A stretch of DNA of 64,000 nt from Methylomonas koyamae. Lineage in GTDB: Bacteria > Pseudomonadota > Gammaproteobacteria > Methylococcales > Methylomonadaceae. The stretch covers positions 1-64,000 of the forward strand of contig NZ_PPPU01000018.1 of assembly GCF_006483455.1 (NCBI RefSeq), given 5' to 3'. Under the pieces are notes generated by a model, which was not told where the DNA came from, did not search any database, and saw nothing but the letters and a program-made list of their open reading frames with translations. A program made the translations under genes and the position numbers. Below are positions 16,633 through 24,539 of the stretch, one piece after another (the stretch's first letter is position 1; every line of letters begins with the position of its first letter).

Positions 16633-16664
16633 CGGGGCGAATCATTTCGCCCCGTTTCGTTTTG
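16633..16664 (+). terminator. Intrinsic terminator between amiC and mutL
   Basis: A perfect 9-bp stem (16633-16641 with 16646-16654) with the loop TCAT is followed by TTTCGTTTT. It separates amiC from mutL even though the two are often co-transcribed elsewhere. Confidence 0.8.
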
Positions 16665-16670
16665 ATCCGC

Positions 16671-16676
16671 TAAAAT
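16671..16676 (+). promoter_or_regulatory. Probable -10 box for mutL-miaA
   Basis: TAAAAT lies directly behind the amiC terminator and 24 bases ahead of the mutL ATG, giving a short leader. No strong -35 is visible because the terminator stem occupies that position. Confidence 0.4.
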
Positions 16677-16700
16677 ACGCGCTTTTTTTCGGGCGCCTCG

Positions 16701-18578
16701 ATGCGGATTCACGCTTTACCCACGCAATTAGTCAATCAAATCGCTGCCGGCGAGGTGGTTGAGCGGCCGGCGTCGGTGGTCAAGGAATTGGTGGAAAATT
16801 GCTTCGACGCCGGCGCCACCCAGATTCAAATCGATGTCGAACAGGGCGGGATTCGTCAGATCAAAATTCGCGACAACGGCTGCGGCATCGTCAAGGACGA
16901 TCTGGCGCTGGCGCTGTCGCGGCACGCCACCAGCAAGATCGCTTCGCTGGAAGATCTGGAACACGTCGCCAGCATGGGCTTTCGCGGCGAGGCCTTGCCC
17001 AGCATCAGTTCGGTGGCGCGGCTGACCTTGATTTCCCGCACCGCCGACGCCGACTGCGCCTGGCAAGTCAGCGCCGACGGCAGCGAGCGCAATTTCGACC
17101 CGCAGCCCGACCCGCATCCGCCCGGCACCACCGTCGATGTCCGCGACCTGTTTTACAACACCCCGGCCCGGCGCAAGTTTTTAAAAGCCGAGAAAACCGA
17201 ATTTGGCCATATCGAGAGCCTGATCCAAAAATTGGCCCTGGCCCGGTTCGATGTCGGCTTTGTCCTGAACCACAATCAGCGCGAAGTGTTGAATCTGAAA
17301 TCGGCGGACAGCCAAGCCGCCCAGGAGAAACGTATCGCGGCGATTTGCGGGGCGGCCTTCGTCGACAATTGCGTCAAGATCGAGTACGCCGCGTCTGGCT
17401 TGCGTCTGCACGGTTGGGTGGGCTTGCCGACCTTTTCCCGCAGCCAGCAGGACATGCAGTTTTTCTACGTCAACGGTCGCTTGATCAAGGACCGGCTGGT
17501 CGCCCATGCCGTCAAGCAGGCTTATCAGGACGTGCTCTACCATGGCCGCCATCCGGTGTTTGTCTTGTATCTGGAATTGGACCCGGCGCTGGTCGATGTC
17601 AATGCCCATCCAACCAAGCTGGAAGTGCGGTTTCGGGAAGGGCGGATGGTGCACGACTTCCTGTTTCAGGCGTTGCATCGCAGTCTGGCCGAGCAGCGGC
17701 CCGGTTCTCAGCCGTTGCCGCAACGGATCGAAACCGTTGCCGAATTTTCGGAAAGCCCGCCCGCGTCAGCGCCGCAGCGGCCAACTTTGAACCAGCAAAC
17801 GGCGCTGCCGATGACGTTTCCGGCGCCAACCGCCGGCAATGCAAGTACTGCTGCGCCGCCGGCGTTTGGCGCTTACCGGCCGCAGCCGGAACGAACTACC
17901 GCGGCCGACGTTGCCGAGCAAATCCAGGCCTACGCCAAACTTTATCCAAAAAACGAGCCAGTGCCGGCGCCGCAGGCAGCGACGGATTCGGTCATGCCGC
18001 CATTGGGTTTTGCCTTGGCCCACATTCACAACATTTACATCCTGGCCGAAACCGCCAACGGCATCATTTTGGTCGATGCTCATGCGGCGCACGAGCGGGT
18101 GACTTACGAGCGCTTGAAGCAGCATTACCACAACCGGGCCATCGTCTCGCAACCGTTGTTGTTGCCGATCAAATTGCAAGTGACGGCCGCCGAGGCCGAT
18201 CTGGCCGAGCAAGAGCATGCGTTTTTCCTGACTCTGGGTTTTGAAATCAATCGTTCCGGCCCGGAAACGGTGGTATTGCGGGCAACGCCGGCCTTGCTGG
18301 CGAAAACCGACGTCGACCAACTGGTGCGCGATATGTTGGCCGACCTGGCAACCCATGGTGTCAGCCATAAAGCCGAAGAAAGTATCAACCAAGTCCTGGC
18401 GACGATGGCCTGCCACGGTTCAGTGCGGGCCAAGCGCAAGCTCAGCATCGAAGAGATGAACGCCTTGTTGCGCGATATGGAACAAACCGAGCGCATCGGC
18501 CAATGCAACCACGGTCGACCGACCTGGGTGGCGTTGAGCCACCAAGATTTGGACCGGTTTTTCATGCGCGGCCAATAA
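16701..18578 (+). CDS. mutL: DNA mismatch repair protein MutL
   Basis: A 625-residue GHKL ATPase that links MutS mismatch recognition to downstream repair. The N-terminal ATPase (about 1-330) shows QIAAGEVVERPASVVKELVE, the DNGCGI motif and FRGEALPSI. A Pro/Ala-rich linker (about 340-420) leads to the C-terminal dimerisation domain (about 435-625) with VDAHAAHERV and ACHGSVRAKRKLS. I do not see the DQHA(x)2E(x)4E metal motif of endonuclease-type MutL, so it is probably of the non-nicking kind used together with MutH. The stop codon abuts the miaA ATG. Confidence 0.96.
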   Translation: MRIHALPTQLVNQIAAGEVVERPASVVKELVENCFDAGATQIQIDVEQGGIRQIKIRDNGCGIVKDDLALALSRHATSKIASLEDLEHVASMGFRGEALPSISSVARLTLISRTADADCAWQVSADGSERNFDPQPDPHPPGTTVDVRDLFYNTPARRKFLKAEKTEFGHIESLIQKLALARFDVGFVLNHNQREVLNLKSADSQAAQEKRIAAICGAAFVDNCVKIEYAASGLRLHGWVGLPTFSRSQQDMQFFYVNGRLIKDRLVAHAVKQAYQDVLYHGRHPVFVLYLELDPALVDVNAHPTKLEVRFREGRMVHDFLFQALHRSLAEQRPGSQPLPQRIETVAEFSESPPASAPQRPTLNQQTALPMTFPAPTAGNASTAAPPAFGAYRPQPERTTAADVAEQIQAYAKLYPKNEPVPAPQAATDSVMPPLGFALAHIHNIYILAETANGIILVDAHAAHERVTYERLKQHYHNRAIVSQPLLLPIKLQVTAAEADLAEQEHAFFLTLGFEINRSGPETVVLRATPALLAKTDVDQLVRDMLADLATHGVSHKAEESINQVLATMACHGSVRAKRKLSIEEMNALLRDMEQTERIGQCNHGRPTWVALSHQDLDRFFMRGQ

Positions 18579-19517
18579 ATGAGCGAATTGCAAAAACCGG
18601 CCGCCATCTTGTTGATGGGGCCGACCGCTTCCGGCAAGACGGCGTTGGGCGTGGCCTTGGCCCAGACCCTCGATACCGAAATCATCAGCGTCGATTCGGC
18701 GTTGGTCTATCGCGGGATGGACATCGGCACCGCCAAGCCGACCCAGGCCGAGCGCGGCGGCGTGCCGCATCATTTGATCGATATCCTCGATCCCAGCGAA
18801 GCCTTTTCCACCGGCCAATTCCGCAATCGGGCTTTGGAGTTGATGGCCGACATCACCGCGCGCGGCAAACTGCCGTTACTGGTCGGCGGCACAATGCTGT
18901 ATTTTAGCGCCTTGACCCAGGGTTTGGCGCAGTTGCCGGAAGCCGATCCGGAAATTCGCCAGCGGCTGGACGCGGAGCTGGAATCACTGGGAAAGGAAGT
19001 GCTGCATGCCCGCTTGGCGCAAGTCGACCCGCAAGCGGCGGCGCGCATTCACGTCAACGATCCGCAGCGTGTGCAACGCGCCCTGGAAGTCTACGAAATC
19101 AGCGGCCGGCCGTTATCCAGTTTTTTCGGTGCCGAGCAACAAGATGAGCATCCTTACCGCTTTATTAAACTGATCGTCGCGCCGGAGCAGCGCAAAACCT
19201 TGCACGATAAGATCGCCGAGCGTTTCGATTCAATGCTGGAGCTGGGCTTTCTCGAAGAAGTCCGGGCATTATGGCAACGCGGCGATCTGGACGAAAGCAT
19301 GCCGTCGATCCGCTGCGTCGGTTACCGCCAAGCCTGGTCTTATTTAAACGGCGAATACGATCTGGCGACAATGCGCGACAAAGCCATCATTGCTACCCGG
19401 CAACTGGCCAAACGTCAATTTACTTGGCTACGCAAGGAGCAGGATGCCTGCCATTTGATCAGCGGCTCTACCGATCTGCTGCAACAAGCGTTACATCATT
19501 GCCGCGAACGTGGATAA
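18579..19517 (+). CDS. miaA: tRNA dimethylallyltransferase MiaA
   Basis: A 312-residue enzyme that adds the dimethylallyl group to A37 of tRNAs reading U-starting codons. The P-loop GPTASGKTAL is at residues 14-23, followed by SVDSALVYRGMDIGTAKP and the DILDPSEAFS segment. QRALEVYEISGRPLS and the C-terminal RQLAKRQFTWLR are also typical. It starts on the base after the mutL stop. In E. coli hfq comes next; here fau follows with an 8-base overlap and hfq lies 11 kb away. Confidence 0.96.
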   Translation: MSELQKPAAILLMGPTASGKTALGVALAQTLDTEIISVDSALVYRGMDIGTAKPTQAERGGVPHHLIDILDPSEAFSTGQFRNRALELMADITARGKLPLLVGGTMLYFSALTQGLAQLPEADPEIRQRLDAELESLGKEVLHARLAQVDPQAAARIHVNDPQRVQRALEVYEISGRPLSSFFGAEQQDEHPYRFIKLIVAPEQRKTLHDKIAERFDSMLELGFLEEVRALWQRGDLDESMPSIRCVGYRQAWSYLNGEYDLATMRDKAIIATRQLAKRQFTWLRKEQDACHLISGSTDLLQQALHHCRERG

Positions 19518-20109
19518 AGCTAACCAACGCCAAATCGCTTACGCCGCCCGCAATGCCCAGCCTGATAAGGAAATGCTGAGCATTGAAATCTGCAACCGGA
19601 TTATCGCGCAGTCCTGGTATCAGGCCGCCGATACCGTGATGTGGTATCTGCATTGCCGCTCGGAAGTGCGGACTTTGTCGACCGTTGCCGCCGAACTGGC
19701 CGGCGGCAAGCGTATCGTCGTGCCGTATTGCACGGTCGATGCTTCAGGCCAGAAGCAATTGGGCCTTTGGCGTTTGCAAGCGCTCGACGAGTTGCGGCCG
19801 GGCATGTGGAATATTCTCGAACCGCCGCGCGAGCGCTGGCAGGAGCCGGCAAAGCAGATTCGCGCCGAGGAACTGGATGCCGTCATCGTGCCCGGTGTGG
19901 CTTTCGATCGGCAGGGCGGACGGCTGGGTAACGGTGCCGGTTATTACGACCGGTTATTGGCATGCGTGCGGCCCGACGCGGTGTTGGCGGCAATCTGCTA
20001 CGAGGCGCAATTGTTACCCGCGGTTGCGATGGACCGGCACGATGTTTACATGGACTTTGTCGTCACCGAGCAGGTGGTTTATTCGGGCCGGGGCAGAGCC
20101 GGATGTTGA
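19510..20109 (+). CDS. fau: 5-formyltetrahydrofolate cyclo-ligase
   Basis: A 199-residue ATP-dependent enzyme that turns 5-formyl-THF into methenyl-THF, recovering folate one-carbon units. The family signatures VPYCTV, the VPGVAFDRQGGRLGNGAGYYDRLL block and the N-terminal basic helix are present. It begins with GTG at 19510, overlapping the miaA stop, and its own stop overlaps nspC, so miaA, fau and nspC appear coupled. Confidence 0.92.
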   Translation: MDKANQRQIAYAARNAQPDKEMLSIEICNRIIAQSWYQAADTVMWYLHCRSEVRTLSTVAAELAGGKRIVVPYCTVDASGQKQLGLWRLQALDELRPGMWNILEPPRERWQEPAKQIRAEELDAVIVPGVAFDRQGGRLGNGAGYYDRLLACVRPDAVLAAICYEAQLLPAVAMDRHDVYMDFVVTEQVVYSGRGRAGC

Positions 20110-21230
20110 ATGCTGCCGAACTGAAACGGCACGTCTCCAGCTCGCCGGCTTTTGTGTTGGATGAAGCGCAGGTGCTGGCCAATTTACAACCGTTATCGGC
20201 ATTGCGCGCGGCGGGCGGCTGCAAGGTGTTGTATGCGATCAAGGCCTTGCCTTTGGCGCATCTGTTGGGATTGATCAAACCGCAAGTCGACGGCTTCTCG
20301 GTCAGCTCCTTGTTCGAAGCCAAGCTGGCAAACGAAATTTTGGCTGATCAGGGAAGTATTCATTTGACCACGCCCGGTCTGCGTCCAGACGAATTCGCTG
20401 AACTGGCAGAGCTGTGCAGCCATATCAGTTTCAATTCCTTGTCGCAGCACCAGCGATTATCCGGTCTGAGCGCTCATTATTCGCCGGGCTTGCGGGTCAA
20501 TCCCAAATTGCCGTTTGCGGCGGATCGGCGGTTCGACCCTTGCCGGCCGCATTCCAAGCTCGGGGTTGATATCGAGTTGTTGCGGGATGGCGTGCCGGGC
20601 GGCGTCGCGGGTTTGCAGTTCCATACCGTGTTTTCTTGTCGCGATTTGGTGCCGCTGCAAACGACCGTGCAAGCCTTGCGGCCCATTCTGGAACGCAATC
20701 GACAACTGCGCTGGTTGAATCTGGGCGGCGGTTATCTGTACCACGATATCGCTGATCTTGACTCGCTGGCCGAGCTGATCGCCGGGCTGCGTTCGGAGTT
20801 TGCCATTGAGGTGTATTTGGAGCCGGGTAAGGCCATCGTCGGCAACGCCGGTTATTTGGTGGCGACGGTGCTGGACCGCTTTGTCAGCGACGGCAAGCAG
20901 GTGTTGATGCTGGATACTTCGATCAACCACCATCCGGAGGTGTTCGAGTACCAAATCAGGCCGCGTTTGTTGGACGAAGTTACCGAGGGTGGTCAGTCCG
21001 CGATTTTGGCCGGTTCGACTTGTCTGGCCGGCGACGTGTTCGGCGAATACCGTTTCGATCGCGTTCCGGAAGTCGGCGAAAAACTGGTGTTTGCCGATGT
21101 CGGTGCTTATACCCTGATCAAGGCCAACCGGTTCAACGGCTACAATTTGCCGGATGTTTATACCTGGAACCGGTCCGGGTTAACATTACAGAAACGTTAC
21201 GATTATGCCGATTATCGCCGGCAGTGGTAA
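20103..21230 (+). CDS. nspC: Carboxynorspermidine decarboxylase
   Basis: A 375-residue PLP enzyme of the alanine racemase/ornithine decarboxylase fold III group. It decarboxylates carboxynorspermidine or carboxyspermidine in the alternative spermidine pathway. The PLP lysine is K47 in YAIKALP; the PLP-phosphate glycines are in LNLGGGYLYHD; and AGSTCLAGDVFGEY carries the C-terminal catalytic Cys motif. The ATG at 20103 overlaps the fau stop by 7 bases. The partner carboxynorspermidine dehydrogenase is not in the window. A longer frame from 19962 only extends back into fau. Confidence 0.9.
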   Translation: MLNAAELKRHVSSSPAFVLDEAQVLANLQPLSALRAAGGCKVLYAIKALPLAHLLGLIKPQVDGFSVSSLFEAKLANEILADQGSIHLTTPGLRPDEFAELAELCSHISFNSLSQHQRLSGLSAHYSPGLRVNPKLPFAADRRFDPCRPHSKLGVDIELLRDGVPGGVAGLQFHTVFSCRDLVPLQTTVQALRPILERNRQLRWLNLGGGYLYHDIADLDSLAELIAGLRSEFAIEVYLEPGKAIVGNAGYLVATVLDRFVSDGKQVLMLDTSINHHPEVFEYQIRPRLLDEVTEGGQSAILAGSTCLAGDVFGEYRFDRVPEVGEKLVFADVGAYTLIKANRFNGYNLPDVYTWNRSGLTLQKRYDYADYRRQW

Positions 21231-21255
21231 GCCGGTTTTGGATCAAGCGTGGCGC

Positions 21256-21648
21256 TTAGCGTTGGCCGTGCGGCGGGACTGGCGATGGGTCGATATTGGA
21301 CAATAGTCCTTCCATTTTCTGTACGCTGGCGTCGCAGCCCTCGATACTGGATCGAACTTTGGCTTTGAATCTTAAGCCCATGCTCTCGCCGTCCGCCTCG
21401 TGTTCTGCGTATTCGTTCAATAGATGGCAGGCGTCGTGCATGGCCTGTTCGGTATCTTCGAAATTATCGCTATCCGGAAGTAGATCGGAATCGCTCAGCA
21501 TCATCAACCGGCTGATGATGGCGTTTTGATGGCGGAACACCGACTCGGCATAGTCGGCGAAACTGTCCATCCCGCTGTTGGTCGGCGCACTGGCGCAGCC
21601 GGCCAGGCACACCAGCAACGGTATCCAATTCAAACGCGGTAACAACAT
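21256..21648 (-). CDS. Small hypothetical lipoprotein
   Basis: A 130-residue protein with a clear lipoprotein signal peptide: hydrophobic residues 8-17 and lipobox LAGC with the lipidated Cys at 18. The mature part is acidic and predicted helical, with two further Cys (in HDACHLL and EGCDAS). Ser follows the lipidated Cys within CASAP, so outer-membrane sorting is expected. I do not recognise the family. It begins 11 bases behind the methyltransferase gene and is probably its operon partner. Confidence 0.7.
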   Translation of the reverse strand: MLLPRLNWIPLLVCLAGCASAPTNSGMDSFADYAESVFRHQNAIISRLMMLSDSDLLPDSDNFEDTEQAMHDACHLLNEYAEHEADGESMGLRFKAKVRSSIEGCDASVQKMEGLLSNIDPSPVPPHGQR

Positions 21649-21659
21649 GAACGGCTCTT

Positions 21660-22589
21660 TTAGTTTTTGTACGCGGTAAAAATGCAGTATTCGGTCAGTT
21701 TTTCAGTAAACAATTGGTACTGTGCTAAGCCGACCAAATAGTTGGCGGTTTGGGCCTTGGAACGCAACCCCAACCATTGGCTGATAGTTTGGACCGGTTT
21801 CAGGCGTTTGGCTACCTTGTACATATGCTCGACCGAAGCCTGGGTTTGCGCGGTGATGTCGTGGCAGACGATGTCGGCGAAACCTTGCTGTTGCAGTAGG
21901 CCGGTAAATTCGTCGCGGCCGCACAAATTGGGTACGGCCCAGCCGTTGAGGCAGGTGACGACGGCTTGCCATTGCTCGGGGCTGAACTGGCGTTGCAACA
22001 CAAAGCCGTCGCAGACCACAATGCGGCCGCCCGGTTTCAACAACCGCCAGGCTTCTTTTAAAAAATCGCCCTTGTGCAGGGCGTGACAGGAGCTTTCCAG
22101 CGCCCAGACCACATCGAACGAGGCATCGGCGAACGGCGTCGCGCAAAAATCCGCCACTTGAAAATCCACCAATTCGGCTACACCGTGGCGCTTGGCATGG
22201 TCGCGGGCATAGTCGGCCTGTTTGGCGCTGATGGTGATGCCGGTGACCCGGTTGCCGCGCTGTTTGGCCATCCAGATCGTACTGCCGCCGATGCCGCAGC
22301 CGGCGTCCAACACGTGGTCGCCCGGCTGTATCCCGGCTTTGTCGTACAGCACCTGGTTTTTATTCAGCAGGGCCTGATGCTGGTCGTAAGGTTTGGCGTC
22401 GTCCCAATAGCCGTAGTGCAAGGCCAGGTTGTCGCGGTTGCACCAGGCGAACAGATAATCGTGATAGCAGTCGTCGTAATGCTTGGCCGCGTCGGCTTGC
22501 AGTTCGGCGGTGGACAGCTCGGCGCCGTGGCGGAGGCTTTGGTCGCGGTAATCCTGGTTCGGTTCTAGGGTATAGATCGTAGCTGACAT
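21660..22589 (-). CDS. SAM-dependent methyltransferase, cyclopropane synthase/tocopherol MT-like
   Basis: A 309-residue class I methyltransferase. The SAM motif DAGCGIGGS lies near residues 97-105, motif II region is FDVVWALESSCH, and WRLLKPGGRIVVCDGF is the usual post-motif block. The N-terminal segment (YDDCYHDYLFAW, then LHYGYWDD) resembles the gamma-tocopherol and sterol methyltransferase-like group that modify small lipophilic molecules. The substrate is unknown. An upstream start at 22625 is possible, but MSATIY at 22589 gives the better N-terminus. It lies between a hypothetical gene and a lipoprotein on the same strand. Confidence 0.8.
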   Translation of the reverse strand: MSATIYTLEPNQDYRDQSLRHGAELSTAELQADAAKHYDDCYHDYLFAWCNRDNLALHYGYWDDAKPYDQHQALLNKNQVLYDKAGIQPGDHVLDAGCGIGGSTIWMAKQRGNRVTGITISAKQADYARDHAKRHGVAELVDFQVADFCATPFADASFDVVWALESSCHALHKGDFLKEAWRLLKPGGRIVVCDGFVLQRQFSPEQWQAVVTCLNGWAVPNLCGRDEFTGLLQQQGFADIVCHDITAQTQASVEHMYKVAKRLKPVQTISQWLGLRSKAQTANYLVGLAQYQLFTEKLTEYCIFTAYKN

Positions 22590-22640
22590 GAATGGCTGGA
22601 TGGCGTGAGAGCGGGCTAAAAGCAAAAGTGCGGCGCGGTA

Positions 22641-23045
22641 TTAGCCGCAAGATTGGCCATTATAATTCAGATCGCCGATGCGCTTCATGGCCGGCGACTG
22701 CGGCGGCAATTGCGGGTCGGCAATCTTCAGCTTGCCGAACACCTGCCGAATCGGCAACGCTTTGATTTGGCTGAGTTCCAGGCCGAAACGGATGCGGAAC
22801 AAACTGTTTTGCTTGCCGGGCGGCAAGGTTGCCAGCAACTCGGCCAGGCGTTGATCGATCAAGCGCCGGGCCAGGAGTAATTCCGGGCTGAGCTTGGCGT
22901 CGTCGGGGCTGGTTTCGGGCTTTGATGTTTGGGGAGCAGGCGAGGGCGCTGTGGCGCCTAACGCTTTTTCGCGCATTTCCCGCAGTCGGCTGCTTTGGGC
23001 AAAGCCGACCGTCATGCCGTTGCCGCTGGGTTTATGGTTGTTCAT
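22641..23045 (-). CDS. Hypothetical protein
   Basis: A 134-residue basic protein of unrecognised family. The N-terminal 50 residues are rich in Pro, Ser and Lys and are probably disordered. Residues 53-105 look like two or three amphipathic helices (LSPELLLARRLIDQRLAELL, then FRIRFGLELSQIKAL). It has no signal peptide or membrane segment. The start codon overlaps the tcdA stop by 4 bases (ATGA), so it is a real translationally coupled gene. A nearby Cys near the C-terminus (QSCG) is the only one. Confidence 0.7.
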   Translation of the reverse strand: MNNHKPSGNGMTVGFAQSSRLREMREKALGATAPSPAPQTSKPETSPDDAKLSPELLLARRLIDQRLAELLATLPPGKQNSLFRIRFGLELSQIKALPIRQVFGKLKIADPQLPPQSPAMKRIGDLNYNGQSCG

Positions 23046-23791
23046 ACTTGATGTTTATGGCTGTGGGCCGGATCGTGGATCAGGTTGCGGATCACCACCG
23101 AGGCGCACACCCCGCCGAACGCCGCCGGCAAATAGGAAATCGTACCGTAGGCCGACTTTTTGTAATTACTGCCGTCGGTGAACATCAACGAATCTTTATT
23201 CACCACTTCCGGCGAAAACACCACCTTTACGCCGCGGCTGATGCCGTGTTTGCGCAAGCGGACGCGGATGAACTGGGCGAACGGACAGTTATAGGTCTTG
23301 GAAATATCCACCACCTTGAGATGGGTCGGGTCCATCTTGCCGCCGGCGCCCATCGAGCTGACGATCTTCATCTTGCGGCTTTTGGCGGCACGGATTAAAT
23401 GGATTTTTGGCGTCAGACTGTCGATGGCGTCGACGATGTAATCGTAATGGGTGTTCAACAGTTCGGCGGCGGTGTCCGGGGTGATGAATTCGTGGCGGAT
23501 GTGCAGTTTCAAATCCGGATTGATCGCCAATAAACGCTCGCCCATGATGTCGGCCTTGGATTGGCCGTGGGTCGTTGCTAAGGCCGGTAACTGGCGGTTG
23601 CGGTTGCTGGGGTCGACCACATCGCCGTCGACGATGGTCATCTCGCCGACGCCGGCCCGGCAGATGAATTCGGCAGCAAATGAACCGACGCCGCCCATGC
23701 CCACTACCAATACATGGGATTGCTGGAGCTTATCCAGCTTGGGTTTGCCGATCAGCAATTCGGTACGGGACAGCCAGCTTAAATCAGTCAT
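23042..23791 (-). CDS. tcdA: tRNA threonylcarbamoyladenosine dehydratase TcdA
   Basis: A 249-residue E1-like enzyme that cyclises t6A37 of tRNA to ct6A using ATP. The nucleotide-binding VVGMGGVGSFAAE and the VDGDVVDPSNRNRQ block are diagnostic, as is YIVDAIDSLTPKIHLI. KTYNCPFAQFIRVRLRK is close to the TcdA consensus. The ATG at 23791 overlaps the TatD-family stop by a few bases. It modifies the same nucleotide that TsaE acts on elsewhere in the window, although the genes are not linked. Confidence 0.92.
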   Translation of the reverse strand: MTDLSWLSRTELLIGKPKLDKLQQSHVLVVGMGGVGSFAAEFICRAGVGEMTIVDGDVVDPSNRNRQLPALATTHGQSKADIMGERLLAINPDLKLHIRHEFITPDTAAELLNTHYDYIVDAIDSLTPKIHLIRAAKSRKMKIVSSMGAGGKMDPTHLKVVDISKTYNCPFAQFIRVRLRKHGISRGVKVVFSPEVVNKDSLMFTDGSNYKKSAYGTISYLPAAFGGVCASVVIRNLIHDPAHSHKHQV

Positions 23792-24479
23792 GCAAAAACA
23801 CGCGGGTAAAGTTACGGTGCAGTTCGGCGCTGAGCGCACCGACATCGAGGCCGAGTATTTTAGCCGCAGCCGCGTAGATTTGCGCGATGCTGATGTCATC
23901 GGCGGCATCGGTTTCCAGAAACAGCCGATCCAACGGGATGGTCGGCAGGGTTTGACTGGCCCGGCTGTCGGGTTTGAGCAGGGCTTTGCCGAAGGACAAA
24001 TAGCAGCCGGGTTTGATCAGCTGTTGCGCGAGTGCCGGCTTGCCGCTGAAGCCGTGGATAATCCAGGGCTGGGCCGGTTTAAACGCTTTGCGCAACCCCA
24101 ATAATTCGGCAAAGGCGCGGACGCAATGAACGATCAGCGGTTTGCCGAGGCGTTCCGAAAGTTCGATTTGCCAGCTAAATATTTTGCTTTGTGTCGTCAG
24201 TGGGGCGTCTGTGCAGCGATCCAGGCCGCATTCGCCGATGGCAATGACTTGCGGATCGATACATAGGGCTTGTAGCTTTTGCCATGACTGTTCAAGCGGT
24301 TGACGCGCTATGAACCAGGGGTGGATGCCGATGCTGACATAGCGATTTGGCTCCGCTGTTTCCGATTGCAAATAGAGGCCGTCGACAACGGTGCTGATAT
24401 CCAGGCTTGAAATCCGGCAGCCGGTTGCTGGACGGTCCGCGTGGCAGTGTATGTCAATCAGCGGATGTGGCATTAACAT
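23784..24479 (-). CDS. TatD-family metal-dependent hydrolase
   Basis: A 231-residue TIM-barrel hydrolase. Metal-binding motifs are LIDIHCHAD at the N-terminus, IGECGLDR, PLIVHCVRAF, IHGFSGKP and FLETDAAD near the end. E. coli TatD relatives are 3'-5' exonucleases or deacylases; the exact activity cannot be told. It is shorter than TatD (about 260). The MLMPHP start at 24479 is preferred; a longer frame to 24524 would nearly touch the NACHT gene. It is 60 bases downstream of the NACHT gene and overlaps tcdA. Confidence 0.85.
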   Translation of the reverse strand: MLMPHPLIDIHCHADRPATGCRISSLDISTVVDGLYLQSETAEPNRYVSIGIHPWFIARQPLEQSWQKLQALCIDPQVIAIGECGLDRCTDAPLTTQSKIFSWQIELSERLGKPLIVHCVRAFAELLGLRKAFKPAQPWIIHGFSGKPALAQQLIKPGCYLSFGKALLKPDSRASQTLPTIPLDRLFLETDAADDISIAQIYAAAAKILGLDVGALSAELHRNFTRVFLHD

Positions 24480-24539
24480 CGCTTTGTCGCTGCTACAAGT
24501 TTGCCGTATGGCGAGTAAGCTCAAATTCGATCAAGTCGG

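Noticed and set aside
16799-18244. Open frame of 481 codons on the plus strand inside mutL
   Set aside because: Shifted frame of a GC-rich gene; Arg- and Pro-rich translation without any domain, while mutL motifs are intact in the other frame.
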